This document shows, piece by piece, positions 7,207-10,016 of a DNA stretch of 10,016 nt; positions within the stretch are counted from its first letter, which is position 1, and each line of letters opens with the position of its first letter. Made by a program: the position numbers and the translations under genes. The notes beneath the pieces are model-generated. The model made no database searches. It was given only the letters and a program-made list of their open reading frames with translations, and was not told where the DNA came from. Origin of the DNA: Annulohypoxylon bovei var. microspora (lineage: Eukaryota > Ascomycota > Sordariomycetes > Xylariales > Hypoxylaceae); the NCBI GenBank assembly GCA_022836615.1, contig MU405537.1, forward strand, positions 1-10,016, in the 5' to 3' direction.

Positions 7207-8593
7207 ATGGGGGATTTATTATTTATTTTAAAATTAAATTATTTAAAGTTTTAATTAATTAATTTATGTTTAAAACCTAATAAATTTTTATATTTAAAGG
7301 TAAATTAATTTCGAAAGTGTTATAATAAAACTTTATTAACATTTTGAAAAGATTTGTTATTAAGTAATCCAAGTTATTATAAAGGCGATTTATTTATTAA
7401 TTGTTTTTACGGATATATATTTAATTATTTATTATTTAATTTATTAATTATTTCTTTTTATTAATTTATTTATTTTAATAATCTTATATTAATAAAAAGT
7501 TTTTACGAACCCATTATATAATAAAGGCTTAACGTTTTATTAATAATTAAATAATAATATAATTAAATTTTTTTTAAAAAATCTTAAACTTACAAATACA
7601 AGTTTATTAATTAAAGATTATTTTTAAAACGAATTTTATTTTTATTTTTATAAGGGAAAGCTTTGTGTTTAAGTGTGGTTAAATGACATATACGAAATTT
7701 AAACAAGGTAATATTTTTAATTAATTATTTTAAAAATGATTTATAAAAGGTTATAATTTCATTTAAATAAATTAATTAAGAATTTTTATTTAATTATTAA
7801 ATTACAAATATTCCATTATTAATTTATGAAGGTTTATTTTAATAAATTTAATTAATTTATTTAAAAAAACAATTATAAATTAAAGACTTTTATTAAATAT
7901 AATTGTTTTAAAAATCTTATAAATATATTAAATATATTTATAATATAAGTTTACAAGTTATATAATAATATAAATTTTACATATAAATAATAAAAAAGGT
8001 TTTTTATTTAATTAATTAATAATTATTAAAATTAAATTAAATTTTTCATAATTAAAAGATATAAATTTAAAATTTATTAAAATATATTATTATATTTGTT
8101 TATTAATAAAGAATAATTAAAATAAGTTTATTAATTTAACCTTAAAGTTTTAATTTCTTTAATATTATTTATAATAAACGTAATAACGGTTTATAAACGT
8201 TTTCATACTAAGTTATAAATATTTTTTTAACATTATTATATATATTTTATTTTAATTTAAATACGTTTAATTTAAAAAACGGTGGAACTTATTATATAAT
8301 TTAATGTGAAGTTTTTTATTATTTAAGATTATTAATTTTTCTTTTAAAAGTAATAATTTATTTTATAAAGCGTATTTATTTTTTCTTTTTTTAACTTGTT
8401 CACGCTACGCTTTTAATTTAATAATATTTTAATTAATTATTAAAATAATGTTAATTAATTTAATACCTTAAAATAATTTTTCTTCGGAAATTTTTATTAT
8501 AATTAAAATGTATTAAAGATTAAAAGATAATAGGTTTATTAAAGGTTTATTAATTAAAGGTTATGGGGGATTTATTTTATTATGGAATATTAA
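7207..8593. other. Gene-free RIP-degraded stretch
   Basis: Stops occur in all frames throughout. The 14-base word ATGGGGGATTTATT occurs at both 7207-7220 and 8563-8576, which stands out because G runs are rare here. A patch at about 7650-7710 keeps more G and C than its surroundings. I could not read a family-specific motif in it with confidence. No RNA gene or regulatory site is supported. Confidence 0.5.
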
Positions 8594-8686
8594 AAAAAGT
8601 AATAAAGTAATAAATTAATTATACTTTTTAATTACTTTTTAAATAATTAAGTTAACCACTTTTTAAAATAAAGTGTTAATTATTAC
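8594..8686. repeat. Two adjacent imperfect hairpins
   Basis: AAAAAGTAAT at 8594-8603 is exactly complementary to ATTACTTTTT at 8631-8640, enclosing a second complementary pair built on AAAGTAATAA and TTATACTTT. Directly after it, a sequence starting AATAATTAAG (8642) pairs with AAAGTGTTAATTATT (8672-8686), leaving a bulge on the left side. There is no adjoining gene. These may be remnants of inverted-repeat elements or a product of composition. Confidence 0.45.
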
Positions 8687-9380
8687 ATTTTCTTTTTTTA
8701 AGCGATAATATAATTTATAATTAAATTAAAATAAATGTTTATTTTAATTAACTTAATAAAAGTTTAATATTTTTTAATAACAAAGTATTATAACGTTTAA
8801 TGGTTTATAAATATATTAAATTTATTATTTAATAAAATAAACATATGTTTTTAAAGTTTCGTTATTATTATAATAATGAAAAGTTTTTTATTATAAATGA
8901 AATAATTATATTTTAAAAAAATTATTATCTTAAAAAAAAAAGTTATTAAATATTAATCCTTTAATTCATTTAATTATAAAAAAGCTTCGAAAATCACCCC
9001 ATTAAAAACGTTAATTTCCAATTTAACTTTTTGATTTTTATAAAAATATTTTAAAATTAAAAAAGTAATTAAGGTTATTTTTAACATTTTAAACACTTTA
9101 ATATATTTATTAATTTAAATTTAATGTAAAGTAATAATAAAAAAATGTAAAGGTTTTATGATTTAATTATATTTTAATACGAATTATTAATAAAAATTAT
9201 AAAAGCTTAAAAATGATTAAAGTTTTTAAACTTAAATAAATGTTTTTTAATTTTAAACCGCCTTGATTTTATTTTAATTAATAACCACATTAAAGGTAAA
9301 AATAATAAACCTTAAGAACTTAATTTTTATAACCGAAAATTTATTTTTTTAAATATTAATTTATAAGCTAACGAAATATA
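8687..9380. other. Gene-free RIP-degraded stretch
   Basis: No gene, RNA or repeat that I can support. A slightly less mutated patch at about 8985-9035 keeps CACCCC, and CCAATTT nearby. A CpG/CpC patch lies near 9257-9262. Elsewhere the sequence is A/T runs with scattered GG and CpG survivors. Confidence 0.5.
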
Positions 9381-9474
9381 AACGTTTTAATATTTATTAT
9401 ATGTGGTGTTTATAAAAAAATAAATCTTTTAAATAAATTAAGATATTATTTATATACACCATATAAAAATCGTT
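9381..9474. repeat. Long imperfect inverted repeat, foldback or MITE-like
   Basis: The left arm 9381-9428 and right arm 9440-9474 are complementary with small indels around an 11-base loop. Key matching pieces are AACG(T/A)TTTT at the outer ends, ATGTGGTGTTTAT against the complement of ATATACACCATAT, and AATCTT against AAGAT at the loop. The GGTG/CACC core is non-A/T, so this pairing is better supported than the purely A/T palindromes in the window. It could be a miniature inverted-repeat element or a remnant terminal palindrome. No flanking target duplication is convincing. Confidence 0.5.
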
Positions 9475-10016
9475 AAGAAATAAGAAAAAAGCTTAATTAA
9501 TATACTTTTAAAACACATTAAACTTATTATTTAACTTAAAAGGAAGCACATAATATTTATATAATTCGAAATGGGTTTAAAAAGTAATAAAGTTTTTTAA
9601 AATAAGGTTTATTTTAATATAATAGAAAACTTAATAAATATTAAGTTTTGTAAAGATTTTAATTTTAAAAATCTTTTTTAATGTTTTATTAATTAAAAGG
9701 AAAAGGTAATAATTTTTTTTAATGCGGACGTTTAATTTTTAATAATTAATATAAAACTTTAAGTTATTTTCCGGCTTTTTTATGAAAAAAATAAAAGATT
9801 TATATTTAATTATATTAAATACGATTTATTTTTTACGTAAATGGTTTAATAAATATTCTTTTAAAGCTTATAAATACTTTATATTTATATTATAAAAAAA
9901 ATATAATTTAATAAAATTAATGTTTTTTTTTAAGTTTATTTTATAATTAAAAGGTTAGTAGGGTAATAATAAATCGTTGTTTTTTTTTAAAAACACTTTA
10001 ATTAAATCATATAAAT
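9475..10016. other. Gene-free RIP-degraded stretch to the window end
   Basis: A/T-rich sequence with stops in all frames. Residual G/C occurs at about 9720-9775 (GCGGACG, CCGGC) and 9950-9965 (GGTTAGTAGGG). The latter resembles a telomere unit only superficially and is not repeated. The block does not end inside the window, so the right border of the RIP region is beyond base 10016. Confidence 0.5.

Larger units (their letters stand above)
121..10016. repeat. RIP-mutated, A+T-saturated repeat block
   Basis: About 9.9 kb of nearly continuous A/T without a plausible gene. Residual C is strongly biased to CpG, CpC and CpT, and CpA is scarce: in 121-1020 I count about 3 CpA against about 11 CpG, although G is far rarer than A. 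TpG is scarce in the same way, and TpA dominates. This is the fingerprint of repeat-induced point mutation, which converts C to T, preferably in CpA, on both strands of duplicated DNA during the fungal sexual cycle. Internal duplications differ almost only by transitions (see 4202-4390 versus 5688-5876, and 5976-6100), which supports this independently. The original content was presumably transposons, but across most of the block the family is not recognisable. Confidence 0.85.

Noticed and set aside
7640..7715. Possible reverse-transcriptase relic: one frame has a GxxxYTKxxxG-like spacing after an AFxxK-like start
   Set aside because: The resemblance to Ty3-type reverse transcriptase is a handful of residues in one frame containing a stop. 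The differences from the family motif (for example CAA where a Phe codon would be needed) cannot be explained by C-to-T change, so chance is more likely.
9952..9966. Telomere-like GGTTAGTAGGG near the right end
   Set aside because: There is a single imperfect occurrence without tandem TTAGGG units.
121..10016. Mitochondrial intergenic DNA or a naturally A+T-rich genome (for example gut fungi, Plasmodium or Dictyostelium)
   Set aside because: Such genomes do not specifically lose CpA while keeping CpG, nor would their internal repeats diverge only by transitions. G+C clusters typical of yeast mitochondrial spacers are absent.

Overview
The window looks like nuclear DNA from a filamentous fungus, most likely an ascomycete (Pezizomycotina). 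It appears heavily altered by repeat-induced point mutation (RIP) and holds no intact gene that I can support. Bases 1-120 have ordinary base composition. From about base 121 to the end the sequence is extremely A+T-rich, by eye roughly 90 %, with stop codons in every frame. What marks this as RIP, rather than a naturally A+T-rich genome or a mitochondrial spacer, is where the surviving cytosines sit. In 121-1020 I count about 22 C on the + strand: about 11 precede G, 4 precede C, 4 precede T and only 3 precede A. Only about 8 TpG occur there. CpA and its complement TpG have largely become TpA.

Layout. (i) 1-120: a G+C-normal edge carrying, on the minus strand, a perfect RNA polymerase III B-box / tRNA T-loop motif without a recognisable tRNA fold. 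(ii) 121-4196: RIP-degraded DNA with short tandem repeats (pentanucleotide, AAT, a 20-bp minisatellite at 2199-2338, an 8-mer and an 11-mer) and large A/T inverted repeats. (iii) 4197-5881: the best-supported element, two 189-bp direct repeats (4202-4390 and 5688-5876) 1486 bp apart. They differ only by transitions (36 by my count; no transversions, no indels) and are bounded by a matching 5-bp sequence. I read this as a RIP-killed, non-autonomous LTR-retrotransposon-like element. Its interior is C-skewed and contains a degenerate 20-21-bp tandem array. (iv) 5882-10016: further RIP-degraded DNA with a 65/60-bp tandem duplication, mirrored purine/pyrimidine tracts and several long hairpins, and no identifiable gene.

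No genes work together here. The biology visible is a genome-defence scar: repeated DNA, probably transposons, mutated until no reading frame survives, next to a sharp edge with unmutated sequence. Such blocks typically form heterochromatin, but the sequence alone cannot show that. The original transposon families across most of the block are not recognisable without RIP-aware comparison.
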